Of a stretch of 26,152 nt of DNA, positions 1 through 8,171 are shown in pieces. The notes below the pieces were generated by a model. The model was not told where the DNA came from and made no database searches. It was given only the letters and a program-made list of their open reading frames with translations. The stretch is from a virus. Position numbers and translations under genes: made by a program. The number at the start of each line of letters is the position of its first letter. The first letter of the stretch is position 1. Location: positions 86,261 to 112,412 of IMG/VR virus record IMGVR_UViG_3300035660_000003; one strand, written 5' to 3'.

Positions 1-81
1 AACATCGCCTAATATCTTACTGTAATCACCAATATATCGTGCTTTAATTTTAGTTTTAGACGTATTGCTTGATATAATCAT
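1..81 (-). CDS. Possible 5' end of a further operon gene (partial)
   Basis: After the stop codon of the glycosyltransferase at 56-1282, one minus-strand frame stays open to the window edge for 27 codons. It starts at an ATG at 81-79, inside the 3' end of that gene. The peptide looks protein-like (it contains ARYIGDYSKILGDV), but it is too short to assign. The nearby purine-rich GGTGG is only a few bases from the ATG, so the start is doubtful. If real, it would be the sixth gene of the glycan operon. Confidence 0.3.
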   Translation of the reverse strand, partial: MIISSNTSKTKIKARYIGDYSKILGDV

Positions 82-1282
82 CCCACCTTTTGATTATCTC
101 ATTCCAATTTGAATTTCTTTCATTCAAAATTTCATTCCAGACAACAATTGATTTTTGATTCCATTGAGCGTATTTAGAAAGTCCCTCACTTATGCATTGA
201 TGAAGCAAATTATTAGGATTGAAAACATTGTTCTCTTTTTCTTCAAGTATAGAAAATATATCTCTCATTTCTTTTATATTTTTGGGGTCAAATTTCCGTC
301 CCTCATTTTTCGAATTGATAACTTCTTTGAGTTGTTCTAGTAATTGTTTCGCTCTGCACTCATTACTATGTTTCTGCAATACGAGATTGAGTCCATTTCT
401 AATTATTCTTTTTCTTTCTTCGTCATTTTCCAGATAATATTTCCACTTATCCATAAAATTATACATGTTAATTTCAATCATGTTTTCATTTGGAACTATT
501 CCTAATGCTTTATAATCTAATGGTAAATCAGCTAAACATAATGACTCAGTTGCCATACTTTCCCAGTATTTCGTAACTGGAAATTTGAATAAACCCCCAT
601 CGAAAACCGTGATTTTAGATTTACAAAGAATACTAAGATACTCTGGATAAGAAAAGCGTCTTAGATTAGTTATTACTTTCAAAGAACCATTGTCGCACAC
701 CGATGTTCCCAAAAGTGATTCGTTAAAATCACTGTTAATTAACCATTTCCATATAGCTACCCTAATAGGATACACTATGTTACAACAGCCAGCAAGAAAC
801 ACATCAATTGTCCTTTCGAGATGTTGATTATAAAACATGTTTATCGGAACACTTCTGGGACAATAGCCAACAGTTCCACCGAATTCTTCTTTAGCTCTAA
901 TCCCAACCCCACCACCATACATTCTAAGAAACAAAACATCAAACTCTTTGTTTAGAAATCTATATTTTCTATTTTGCCATTCTCCATGAACGTCATTAAT
1001 AAATGTGATTTTTGGAATATCAGTCATGTGACCAATATCATTTATGTAAAGTCCATCGTTTACTATCACGTCTGGTTTTTCTTCTTTTACTATTACAGAA
1101 AAAGGACCTATTTTAGGGTTTTCTGGATAATATGGCATTTGAGATTCATCGTGGGTGGGTAGATTTGGAATGCCAACAAATACAATATTGTCTTTACCGA
1201 TTAAGTTTTCGAATGCTCGCCTAAACTCTGAATCTGGATAAACAAAAGGCATACTATTTCTAATTATCCATAGAACTTTCAA
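56..1282 (-). CDS. GT-B glycosyltransferase (CgeB / glycosyl transferases group 1-like)
   Basis: Predicted cytoplasmic glycosyltransferase of 408 residues that would add a sugar from a nucleotide donor to a glycan. The N-terminus (MKVLWIIRNS) is a Rossmann-type first strand. Residues 236-253 (VTKYWESMATESLCLADL) match the donor-site motif of CgeB-like group 1 transferases, where the Glu binds the nucleotide sugar. The helical tail at 275-325 is also usual for the family, and the last ~80 residues are a helical extension of unknown role. The start is TTG, and its TTGA overlaps the TGA stop of the aminotransferase gene, which indicates translational coupling. It is the last complete gene of a five-gene glycan operon. 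The fold is fairly sure; donor and acceptor are unknown. Confidence 0.75.
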   Translation of the reverse strand: MKVLWIIRNSMPFVYPDSEFRRAFENLIGKDNIVFVGIPNLPTHDESQMPYYPENPKIGPFSVIVKEEKPDVIVNDGLYINDIGHMTDIPKITFINDVHGEWQNRKYRFLNKEFDVLFLRMYGGGVGIRAKEEFGGTVGYCPRSVPINMFYNQHLERTIDVFLAGCCNIVYPIRVAIWKWLINSDFNESLLGTSVCDNGSLKVITNLRRFSYPEYLSILCKSKITVFDGGLFKFPVTKYWESMATESLCLADLPLDYKALGIVPNENMIEINMYNFMDKWKYYLENDEERKRIIRNGLNLVLQKHSNECRAKQLLEQLKEVINSKNEGRKFDPKNIKEMRDIFSILEEKENNVFNPNNLLHQCISEGLSKYAQWNQKSIVVWNEILNERNSNWNEIIKRWDDYIKQYV

Positions 1283-2403
1283 ATTTTATCTCTTCCCAAT
1301 ACTTTGATTATTGTGTCAACGACCTCTTTTTGTTCTATTGTAGTCATCCCTTCAAATAACGGCAATGTTAATCCATATTGCCAAGCAAGTAATGAGTTTA
1401 AACATTGTTCGTGCTTCACGTTTATATATGGTGGTAAAATGTGAAGGCAGTTGGTTGGAATCTGAACTTCAATGTCTTTGCTTTTCAGATATTCTTTCAC
1501 TCTAAACTGGATTTCATCATCACGAACAAAGTGTTTATGATTGAAAAGTATGGTATATGATTGATAGGTATGAGTGGCGACTGGGGGAATATACGGAACG
1601 TTTACAATATCGTCTGGAATACTACTAAACAGTTCGCTATAAAATCCAGCCAACTTTACCCTTTCATTTATTATTGTGTTTATTTTCGAAAGACGAACTC
1701 TACCTATTGCAGATTGAACGTCACTAAGACGATAATTATATCCAACATATATATGTTGCCATTTATCATAACTTCGTCCGTGGTCTCTCAGAGAGCGAGC
1801 TAATTCATATATTTCATTGTTGTTCGTCACTAACATTCCACCTTCTCCAATGCCCAATAGTTTTCTAGGGTGAAAACTGAAACAAGACACATCGCCCCAC
1901 GTTCCAGCGAGTTTTCCATATCTTGAAGAACCTATTGCTGGAGCAGAATCTTCTAGCACATATAAACCATATTTCTCTGCTATCTCCATAATTGGTTTCC
2001 AATCAGCCGTTAAACCAAATTCACTTACTGGCATTATAACCTTTGTTTTGTTTGTAATGAATTTTTCTATGTGAGTCGGGTCTATCTGAAATTCTCTAAG
2101 ATGAATATCGCATATTATTGGAGTTGCTCTACAATGAAAGACCACATTAATGGTTGCTGGAAACGTAAAATCTGGAATAATTACTTCATCGCCGTTTTTT
2201 ACATGAAGTGACATAAGAGCAAGATGGAGAGCAGTAGTGCACGAACTTGTAGCCAATGCATATTTGACATCTAAATACTGAGCAAACTCTTTTTCAAACA
2301 TGGCGGTTTCTGGTCCTTGAGTTAACCAACCAGAATCGAAAACTCTTTTCACTGCATCGAGTTCTTCTTTTCCGAGTTTAGGACGAATAAGTGGAATTCT
2401 CAT
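1279..2403 (-). CDS. DegT/DnrJ/EryC1/StrS-family sugar aminotransferase
   Basis: PLP-dependent aminotransferase of 374 residues, the usual family length. It is expected to convert a keto-sugar nucleotide to an amino sugar, with glutamate or glutamine as amino donor. The N-terminal IPLIRPKLGKEELDAV and SGWLTQGPE segments are typical. EDSAPAIGS at 151-159 supplies the Asp (D152) that contacts the PLP ring nitrogen, and FHPRKLLGIGEGG holds the Schiff-base lysine K181. YNYRLSDVQSAIG at 222-234 is also conserved. The ATG lies 2 bases after the SDR stop, with AGAGGT about 8 bases upstream as ribosome binding site. With the SDR next door it suggests synthesis of an amino-deoxy sugar for the transferases in the operon. 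Family is very secure; the exact sugar is not known. Confidence 0.93.
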   Translation of the reverse strand: MRIPLIRPKLGKEELDAVKRVFDSGWLTQGPETAMFEKEFAQYLDVKYALATSSCTTALHLALMSLHVKNGDEVIIPDFTFPATINVVFHCRATPIICDIHLREFQIDPTHIEKFITNKTKVIMPVSEFGLTADWKPIMEIAEKYGLYVLEDSAPAIGSSRYGKLAGTWGDVSCFSFHPRKLLGIGEGGMLVTNNNEIYELARSLRDHGRSYDKWQHIYVGYNYRLSDVQSAIGRVRLSKINTIINERVKLAGFYSELFSSIPDDIVNVPYIPPVATHTYQSYTILFNHKHFVRDDEIQFRVKEYLKSKDIEVQIPTNCLHILPPYINVKHEQCLNSLLAWQYGLTLPLFEGMTTIEQKEVVDTIIKVLGRDKI

Positions 2404-2405
2404 TT

Positions 2406-3284
2406 TTATGAACCTCTAATTTCTATTTCTCTCAACATGTCTTTTATTCCTTCTGTCAGAGTCCATTTTGGACTGTAACCTAAAAGTCTAATTGCTTTTC
2501 CAATATCATACCAGAATATTGGCGGGTCCCAAGGTCTAGCAGGTTTGATGATTGGTTCTAATTTTCTATTAAGTAAAATTGAACAAATATCATAGATTTG
2601 ACGTATGGGCATAGGATTCCCAGTTCCTATATTGTAAGATTCGTTTGTATATGATGTATTCAATGCTAGAATGTTTGCTTGCACAATATCTTTAACATAA
2701 ACCTGTTCAACTTGTTGTTTACCACCATAAAGAATAACGGGTTTATTCTGAGAAAGAAGATTAATAAAACATGATACTGCTCCCTTAGCTCCTCTTCCAT
2801 AGACATATCCATAACGAAGATTAATAAAAGGCAAATCATTTTTATGCATTTTAAGAATTTGTTCTGCCACCACTTTAGAAAATCCGTAATATGTATTAGG
2901 TTGCATAGAACAAGATTCGTCAATGGGCGGATGAATATCAGAAATTCCAAAATAAACTGCACCTGACGAAGCCGCAACTATGCGTTCAGCCTTCTTTTCT
3001 AATGCACATTGAACAACATTTATTAATCCTTCAACATTAACACGGAAAATTATTCTTGGGTCAGCCTCAACAATAGGAACGGCACATAAATGAAGGATTT
3101 TATCTCCCTCATTTATATATTTTTTCAAATCTGACGACAAAATATCACAAATAGTAATTTCTATTTCTGGAAATAATGAAGATGCACGAATATCCAATGG
3201 TAAAACTTCATATCCTAATTTTCTTAATTCTAATATTGTATGTCCAGCAATGAAGCCACCGCCGCCAGTAACAATTATTTTCAT
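2406..3284 (-). CDS. NAD-dependent sugar epimerase/dehydratase (extended SDR)
   Basis: Nucleotide-sugar epimerase or dehydratase of 292 residues. The N-terminal TGGGGFIAG (6-14) is the NAD(P)-binding glycine motif. Y133 and K137 (YGFSK) form the catalytic YxxxK, with SSGAVYFG at 106-113 providing the Ser/Thr site. LRYGYVYGRG and the VKDIVQANILAL segment are typical of the GalE/RmlB-like group. It is slightly shorter than the usual 310-340 residues. The ATG follows the TAA of the CapK-like gene directly, with a strong GGAG about 8 bases upstream. It probably prepares the keto-sugar for the aminotransferase that follows. Whether it is an epimerase or a dehydratase cannot be told from sequence alone. 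Confidence 0.9.
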   Translation of the reverse strand: MKIIVTGGGGFIAGHTILELRKLGYEVLPLDIRASSLFPEIEITICDILSSDLKKYINEGDKILHLCAVPIVEADPRIIFRVNVEGLINVVQCALEKKAERIVAASSGAVYFGISDIHPPIDESCSMQPNTYYGFSKVVAEQILKMHKNDLPFINLRYGYVYGRGAKGAVSCFINLLSQNKPVILYGGKQQVEQVYVKDIVQANILALNTSYTNESYNIGTGNPMPIRQIYDICSILLNRKLEPIIKPARPWDPPIFWYDIGKAIRLLGYSPKWTLTEGIKDMLREIEIRGS

Positions 3285-4613
3285 TTAGACATCTCCTCGG
3301 AGTTCAATATTCTGGTTTTCATCCCAGTTGTTAGTATTTACCCACGGTGGTTTGAATTTACTTATGCAAGCCAATTGTTTTCCGCTTCTTGACCTTGCCA
3401 TTGCATCAACATAACGAACTTCAATGTCTATTCTGTCGGAGAAATGTTTAACCAACCTAGTGAAATCTGGAACATGGTTAATATCCCATGCCTTGACCAA
3501 GAGCATTGCTTTACCTTGTTCGTCTTGTTGAACTTGATGTGCTTCGATAAGCATTAGAAAATCTTTTATATCGTAATACATGGACTCGTTGAGTTCTGTC
3601 ATGTTGAGCCAACCATTTTGTTTAGTCCATAGATATTGAAGGGTGCGACCAACTATATTTTCCAGTAATAATAATCCTCTACCACACGAACATTGATGCT
3701 CGGAGTATTTGCCAACATCTCCATTTTCATAACGAACTAAAGGCATGGCATAATTTAACAAGTCTGTCCATATGAAACGTCCGTCTTTCATGGGTTGAAG
3801 AATGTAACGTTCCATAGTCAAATGGATACCTTCGTGTTTATAGCATTCCCCACCCATTGCACCTAAATCTTGTGAACCATAGTAATTGAATACTGGAACT
3901 TCGAATGCTTCATTTGTCAATTTGCGTATATCTTCAGATAATGGTTCACAGTTGTTTATAAAACACTTTAAAGTTGGAATTTTAATGTTATATTTCAAAG
4001 CATAGAAAGATAAACTTCTCATTGCCGAAGCATATGCACGTATCGAGTAGGGAGCAAATTCTTGTATTACACGAAGATAGTTCACAATCGTTTGCTCATT
4101 CACCATCTGTTCTATTGGACAGAACAACAACTCAATCTTTCCATAGGGATTTTTGCCAATGCTTCTGAACGGTTCAACTGGATGTGAACCACCATGACCC
4201 AGTTCTCCAGCACCCCAAACAACTGCTTGTCTTGTCCACGTCAAGTGTGGCTCAGTAACCCAAGACCATATTCTCAAATCAGTATTAGTAATTGGAGTCA
4301 TGTCTGAAGGTTTCTGAACATTGACTACTTCAGAAGTTCCACCAGTCCATATCTTGTAACTTGGAATCTGTTTAGCCCACAATATATCATAGTTATCGTG
4401 AATTTGTTTCTTTGTTAGAATAGGTATTTTCTTCAAATCATCGAGACTGGATACTGAGTCTGGTAGATAACTATAGAATGGACATGAATTCTTCGCATAT
4501 TTTATTAGTTCGTTGAGACCTTCTAATTGCAGAGTTTCAATCTCTTCTTTAGTCCACCATTGAGATTTATTAAGAAAATCGTAAGACAGTTTTTCTCGAT
4601 AATGACTTATCAT
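3285..4613 (-). CDS. CapK/PaaK-like adenylate-forming enzyme
   Basis: Adenylate-forming enzyme of the phenylacetate-CoA ligase / CapK / coenzyme F390 synthetase group, 442 residues, the family's usual length. The ATP-binding loop is IWTGGTSEV at 88-96, shortened from the usual TGGTTG. YYGSQDLG at 244-251 matches the YGSxE signature, with Asp in place of Glu. PLVRYENGDVG at 291-301 holds the ribose-binding Asp, and CSCGRG at 308-313 is typical of CapK proteins. CapK homologues sit in polysaccharide clusters, where their substrate is mostly unknown; here it lies among glycosyltransferases. It starts with an ATGA overlap with the upstream gene. A role in activating an acid for glycan acylation is inference. 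Confidence 0.85.
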   Translation of the reverse strand: MISHYREKLSYDFLNKSQWWTKEEIETLQLEGLNELIKYAKNSCPFYSYLPDSVSSLDDLKKIPILTKKQIHDNYDILWAKQIPSYKIWTGGTSEVVNVQKPSDMTPITNTDLRIWSWVTEPHLTWTRQAVVWGAGELGHGGSHPVEPFRSIGKNPYGKIELLFCPIEQMVNEQTIVNYLRVIQEFAPYSIRAYASAMRSLSFYALKYNIKIPTLKCFINNCEPLSEDIRKLTNEAFEVPVFNYYGSQDLGAMGGECYKHEGIHLTMERYILQPMKDGRFIWTDLLNYAMPLVRYENGDVGKYSEHQCSCGRGLLLLENIVGRTLQYLWTKQNGWLNMTELNESMYYDIKDFLMLIEAHQVQQDEQGKAMLLVKAWDINHVPDFTRLVKHFSDRIDIEVRYVDAMARSRSGKQLACISKFKPPWVNTNNWDENQNIELRGDV

Positions 4614-6556
4614 ATTTCCACCATGAATACTTGTTCATATTCTTTTACCATATGTTTCCATGCCCACCTATCTAAAACTTTCTCCAAATTTTGTTTACCA
4701 ACCCACTTTCTCATACTAGGATTATCCTTTAAATACTGAAGTTTCTCGTTAATCTGTTTCACCATTTCATCTTCTGATTCAATCGGAACTAACCATTCCT
4801 TATCTAAGAATTCTGGAACTCCACCCACACTTGTAGAAACAATTGGTAATCCACAAGCGGCGGCTTCCAAAACTGGTTGAGGCATCCCCTCATATTTGCT
4901 AACGTTTACGAGACAGTCTATTGATTCATAAAACTCGACCATTTCATCCCGTGTTCTGCCCTTCACAAAAAACTTCGGTTCATGTCTATTAATTATTTTT
5001 ACTGGAAACGCCAACCTATTAAGAATATAAAAACGTTTCGCTGGAGATTTAGAGTTTCCAACCCATCCAACAACAAATCTATCTTTTGATTCTTTTTTAG
5101 TTGGTTTAAATATTTCATCGTCAACTCCATTATGACATAAGAAAAGATTATCGGCATTACGTGATTTAAAATAGTCAAAACTTTCTTTTGTAACGCAAAG
5201 TGTTTTCCAACCGTTTATCGGTGAATCAATGCGACCCCAATATACTTGTCCACCCCTTATTCCAACACATTTATTTTTCACTTTATTTATCTCTGCCTTA
5301 ACTTCTTTGGAACAAGCATCATAACAACTGTAATTCATACTAAATATGACATCAGAATTTTTCACGTCTTCTATGGTAATATCACACCATTTCTTTATTA
5401 TACAGTCATGCCTACCATATTTTTGTATGCCTCTAGCCGCAAAATCGAATGCCCATCCATATTCATCAATTATGATTAAAATCTTGAACTTGTCTCTTCT
5501 TCTTTCTCTTCCCCTAGTTATTGCCAAATTATTGAGTTTTTGTCTCTCATTATCAGAAATTCCACAAGTTAAACTCATTTGTCCAGAATGTAAACGTCTA
5601 TGGAAAATGATTTTTGGAATGATTGGCAATTCATAGTTTTCAAGAACTCTTATTTTAAAATCTAAGTCGTCACCAAATTCATATTCTGGATTTCTGTATC
5701 CTATTCTCTCATAAGCAGTTTTTCTGATTAGTATGGTGGACTGGCATAAACAAGAATCTTCGTCAAAATTTCCATCGAAAATCTTCTTTTTATCTAACTT
5801 CTTATAACAATGTTCTACCCGCCAATTCGGGTCTTTAGAAAGACCACTTCTTGGAAAATTAGGGTCGTTAAATTCGTCATACCATCCACAAACCGCATAG
5901 AACCTGCTCTTATCGAGAAAGTTTACTAGATTTTCTATAGCATCAAGTTCTAAATAGTCATCTGAATCTAAATGAATAATAAAATCTCCAGAACTATTTC
6001 TTATTCCAATATTGATTGCGGATGGAAGATTCACGTTTGGAATAGCAATTAATTTTATTCGTTTGGGATATTTCTTTCTATACTCTTCAATTATTTCTGT
6101 ATCGTTACCTATGCTTCCATTGTCAACTATTACATGTGAAACATTTCTGTATGTCTGGTCTAAAACAGATTCGATACACTCTCTAAGGAATGGGTTTCCA
6201 TCTCTGTTCACAGTTATAACAGAAACCTTCGGAAGAGATTTATCAATCATGTGTCTCGTTTCATCTATTTTTTCCTCTTTCAGTCGCCTTATGATTTTTT
6301 GTTTCTCGGTTTCTTCAGCTATTTTTTTCCGTCGTAGTTCCTCTTCCCGAACTTTCAGTTTTTCTTCTTCTTCCTTTTCTCGTTTACGTCTTTCGTTTAT
6401 TTCCTTTTCTTCTTGTTTACCTTTTTCGTAACATCGAATACAGTAACCGCTATAATCGCTATCTTCGACAAAGCACATTGTATATCTTCCGCATCTTTTA
6501 CAGATTGACATTTCAGAATTCCCCATCAATTTCATTTTCAAACATCCAGTCCGCAT
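4610..6556 (-). CDS. Bifunctional GT2-GT4 glycosyltransferase with zinc ribbon and coiled coil
   Basis: A 648-residue fusion. C19/C22 and C39/C42 form a small zinc ribbon. Residues 45-105 are an extremely Glu/Lys/Arg-rich coiled coil. Residues 108-330 are a GT2 (GT-A) domain with VSVITVNRDG, the DSDD metal/nucleotide motif at 197-200 and GDDLDF near 295 as catalytic-acid region. Residues 357-640 are a GT-B domain with GWVGNSKSPAKRF and the EX7E motif E556/E564 (EGMPQPVLE) followed by AAACGLPIV. Each half is complete, so two sugar transfers by one protein are likely. It is the first gene of the glycan operon, with a TATA element 27 bases upstream, so the message is nearly leaderless. Met17 (MSICKRCG) is an alternative start. 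The zinc/coil part is unusual and may tether or oligomerise the enzyme. Confidence 0.88.
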   Translation of the reverse strand: MRTGCLKMKLMGNSEMSICKRCGRYTMCFVEDSDYSGYCIRCYEKGKQEEKEINERRKREKEEEEKLKVREEELRRKKIAEETEKQKIIRRLKEEKIDETRHMIDKSLPKVSVITVNRDGNPFLRECIESVLDQTYRNVSHVIVDNGSIGNDTEIIEEYRKKYPKRIKLIAIPNVNLPSAINIGIRNSSGDFIIHLDSDDYLELDAIENLVNFLDKSRFYAVCGWYDEFNDPNFPRSGLSKDPNWRVEHCYKKLDKKKIFDGNFDEDSCLCQSTILIRKTAYERIGYRNPEYEFGDDLDFKIRVLENYELPIIPKIIFHRRLHSGQMSLTCGISDNERQKLNNLAITRGRERRRDKFKILIIIDEYGWAFDFAARGIQKYGRHDCIIKKWCDITIEDVKNSDVIFSMNYSCYDACSKEVKAEINKVKNKCVGIRGGQVYWGRIDSPINGWKTLCVTKESFDYFKSRNADNLFLCHNGVDDEIFKPTKKESKDRFVVGWVGNSKSPAKRFYILNRLAFPVKIINRHEPKFFVKGRTRDEMVEFYESIDCLVNVSKYEGMPQPVLEAAACGLPIVSTSVGGVPEFLDKEWLVPIESEDEMVKQINEKLQYLKDNPSMRKWVGKQNLEKVLDRWAWKHMVKEYEQVFMVEI

Positions 6557-6582
6557 TCCTTTACTTTATATTCCAGTTCCAC

Positions 6583-6598
6583 TATTTAAGGTTTTCGG
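6583..6598 (-). promoter_or_regulatory. BRE/TATA promoter of the glycan operon
   Basis: On the minus strand CCGAAAACCTTAAATA matches the window-wide BRE/TATA consensus. Transcription should start about 23-25 bases downstream, 3-4 bases before the ATG at 6556, so the mRNA is nearly leaderless. Confidence 0.7.
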
Positions 6599-6647
6599 CA
6601 AATTGCTTTTGTCAACTTTTATTCTCTATCGCTAATAAAATATTAAT

Positions 6648-7628
6648 TTATCCGTTTTTCGTCCTCTTGACAATCTGGAAAAGTTTATTAATCAATTGAG
6701 TTGTGTCCATTATTCGCAAAACATTTTCCTTCCCATTTTTTGCCATTCTCAGCCAGAAATCTTCATCATTAAATAACCGTTCAATTAATTTCTTCTGTTT
6801 GTCATAGTCTCGATGTTTGGTATATAATTCTGGAAAGAATAATTTAACCGAAGGTGATGAACCAATACATGGAACATGAGCTAAAGCACATTCCATACCA
6901 AATCTCGACCATGCTTTATAGTTTTCATTATCATCGATGGCAATATAACATTTACGTAATAGAAACATGAATCCCTGTTGTGGCATCCGTCCCTGATGGG
7001 GCGTTGAATTAAAAATCTTGAAGGTGTGTGGTAGATTCTCTGGAAGTTTAATGGATGCGGATTTAACACTATGTTTGAGTAATGCAATGTTCCTCATTTT
7101 AGTTTTTAATTCTGCTTTACTGGGAAAGATTTGTAAATATTCCTTATATCTAACAAGTTGAGGCAAAAGCAAATGATATATTGATTTAGAACTTCTTTTC
7201 CTGATATATTGTTCCAAAAGTGGATTGTATTCAATATTCCATGCATCAATCACTTCTAATAAGCCACATTCATCAAGAAATTTTTCAGGTGACTTTCCCT
7301 TAGCCTCTGATGGTAAATCATTCCATGTATAGTGATTTGGAATAAAAAGCCACATGAAATCCATATCTTCTTGATATATTATTTTGGCATTTGGGGCGAT
7401 TTTACGTATTACAAATGGAAGTTTATACCATTTCCAACTAATATCGTGACCTACACATCTGACAAAGATTACATCGGCGTTCTTTATAAGTTCGTTTTCT
7501 GGGAAGACGGACGAATCAATAGTGACGAAATTAATCTTAAACTCTGAAGTGATATAATTCCTTAAAGCAATCTCCCATTGAAAGAAATTTTCCTGCGGAA
7601 GATTCATAACAAAACAAAGATTAATCAA
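6648..7628 (-). CDS. GT-B type glycosyltransferase-like protein
   Basis: Predicted glycosyltransferase of 326 residues. The N-terminus (INLCFVMNLP) and NADVIFVRCVG resemble the first strands of a GT-B fold. The last ~90 residues resemble group 1 transferases: IAIDDNENYKAWSRFGMECA, then ALAHVPCIGS and a helical tail (LIERLFNDEDFWLRMAKNG). The EX7E pair is not clear, so activity is less certain than for its neighbours. I place the start at a TTG (7628-7626) whose TTGA overlaps the TGA stop of the upstream HNH gene, with GAGG about 10 bases before it. A longer reading to 7694 would overlap the HNH gene by 70 bases and adds no family sequence. Its only visible promoter lies upstream of the HNH gene, so expression depends on that message. 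Confidence 0.65.
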   Translation of the reverse strand: MINLCFVMNLPQENFFQWEIALRNYITSEFKINFVTIDSSVFPENELIKNADVIFVRCVGHDISWKWYKLPFVIRKIAPNAKIIYQEDMDFMWLFIPNHYTWNDLPSEAKGKSPEKFLDECGLLEVIDAWNIEYNPLLEQYIRKRSSKSIYHLLLPQLVRYKEYLQIFPSKAELKTKMRNIALLKHSVKSASIKLPENLPHTFKIFNSTPHQGRMPQQGFMFLLRKCYIAIDDNENYKAWSRFGMECALAHVPCIGSSPSVKLFFPELYTKHRDYDKQKKLIERLFNDEDFWLRMAKNGKENVLRIMDTTQLINKLFQIVKRTKNG

Positions 7629-8119
7629 TGAAGAGTTCCCTCTTTCCTTTTTTGGTGTGGACAATATCCATAATGACCAATGGAACAATTGCAATTATAA
7701 CAGAGAACACGAAACCCTTCTGGAAAATCATTGGTTGAAAGCCATTGATACAAATTGCCATCTTTCCGCAATTTTGCATGTTTGTTTCCACCACCTTTTA
7801 TATGGTCTATTGTCAAAAATTCGATATGTGATTCATTACAGTTTGGACATGAGCATTTGGGTGGATTGCCACCATAATGAACTAGACATCGTAAACGAAG
7901 TTTTTGTCGAAAATGTTTTTGATAAACTTTAAATTTTTCTCGATTTCTTTCTTGATATTCTTTTCTTTGTTCAATAAGTCTTTCTTTGTTTTCTTTCCAA
8001 TATTTTTTGCTATATTCAGATACTTGTTGTTTGTGTCTAAAAATATATTCTTTGTGTTTTCTCAATATTTCCTCTTTGTTCTTTTCATACCAAAGATGAT
8101 TTCGTTCTTTTTTGTCCAA
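7625..8119 (-). CDS. HNH endonuclease with five 15-residue N-terminal repeats
   Basis: Free-standing HNH nuclease of 164 residues. Aromatic residues W10, Y25, Y40, Y55 and F70 mark five basic repeats with an exact 15-residue period (aromatic, then KNKE-like, then hydrophobic), probably a helical DNA-binding array. The nuclease domain follows: HYGGNPPKCSCPNC with the first zinc cysteines, TIDHIKGGGNKH with the catalytic His, VLCYNCN with the second Cys pair and Asn, and the closing CPH. The start is TTG, chosen because GGTGGAG lies about 8 bases upstream. It is first in an operon with a glycosyltransferase and has its own promoter. Most likely a homing-type selfish nuclease; a regulatory role is possible. 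A 36-base identical stretch is shared with the HNH gene at 15739-16269. Confidence 0.85.
   Translation of the reverse strand: MDKKERNHLWYEKNKEEILRKHKEYIFRHKQQVSEYSKKYWKENKERLIEQRKEYQERNREKFKVYQKHFRQKLRLRCLVHYGGNPPKCSCPNCNESHIEFLTIDHIKGGGNKHAKLRKDGNLYQWLSTNDFPEGFRVLCYNCNCSIGHYGYCPHQKRKEGTLH
7778..7813 (-). repeat. 36-bp direct repeat, copy 1
   Basis: These 36 bases are identical to 15889-15924. They encode the catalytic TIDHIKGGGNKH segment of two HNH genes whose N-terminal parts differ strongly, suggesting recent exchange or strong constraint on the core. Confidence 0.9.
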
Positions 8120-8155
8120 CTTGATTTCTCCACCATAACTAATATCGAGTTCTAC

Positions 8156-8171
8156 TATTTAAAACTTTTGT
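8156..8171 (-). promoter_or_regulatory. BRE/TATA promoter of the HNH-glycosyltransferase operon
   Basis: Minus-strand ACAAAAGTTTTAAATA fits the shared element. It contains the TAA stop of the lon gene (8161-8159). The expected start near 8133 leaves a leader with GGTGGAG ahead of the TTG at 8119. Confidence 0.65.

Noticed and set aside
6012-6431. Plus-strand open frame of 139 codons rich in Ser, Phe and Leu
   Set aside because: It is the mirror of the Glu/Lys-rich coiled coil and GT2 start on the other strand; no ribosome binding site or promoter supports it.
7629-7694. Longer N-terminus for the glycosyltransferase at 6648-7628
   Set aside because: The added 22 residues overlap the HNH zinc-site codons and lack family similarity; the TTGA junction is a better start.
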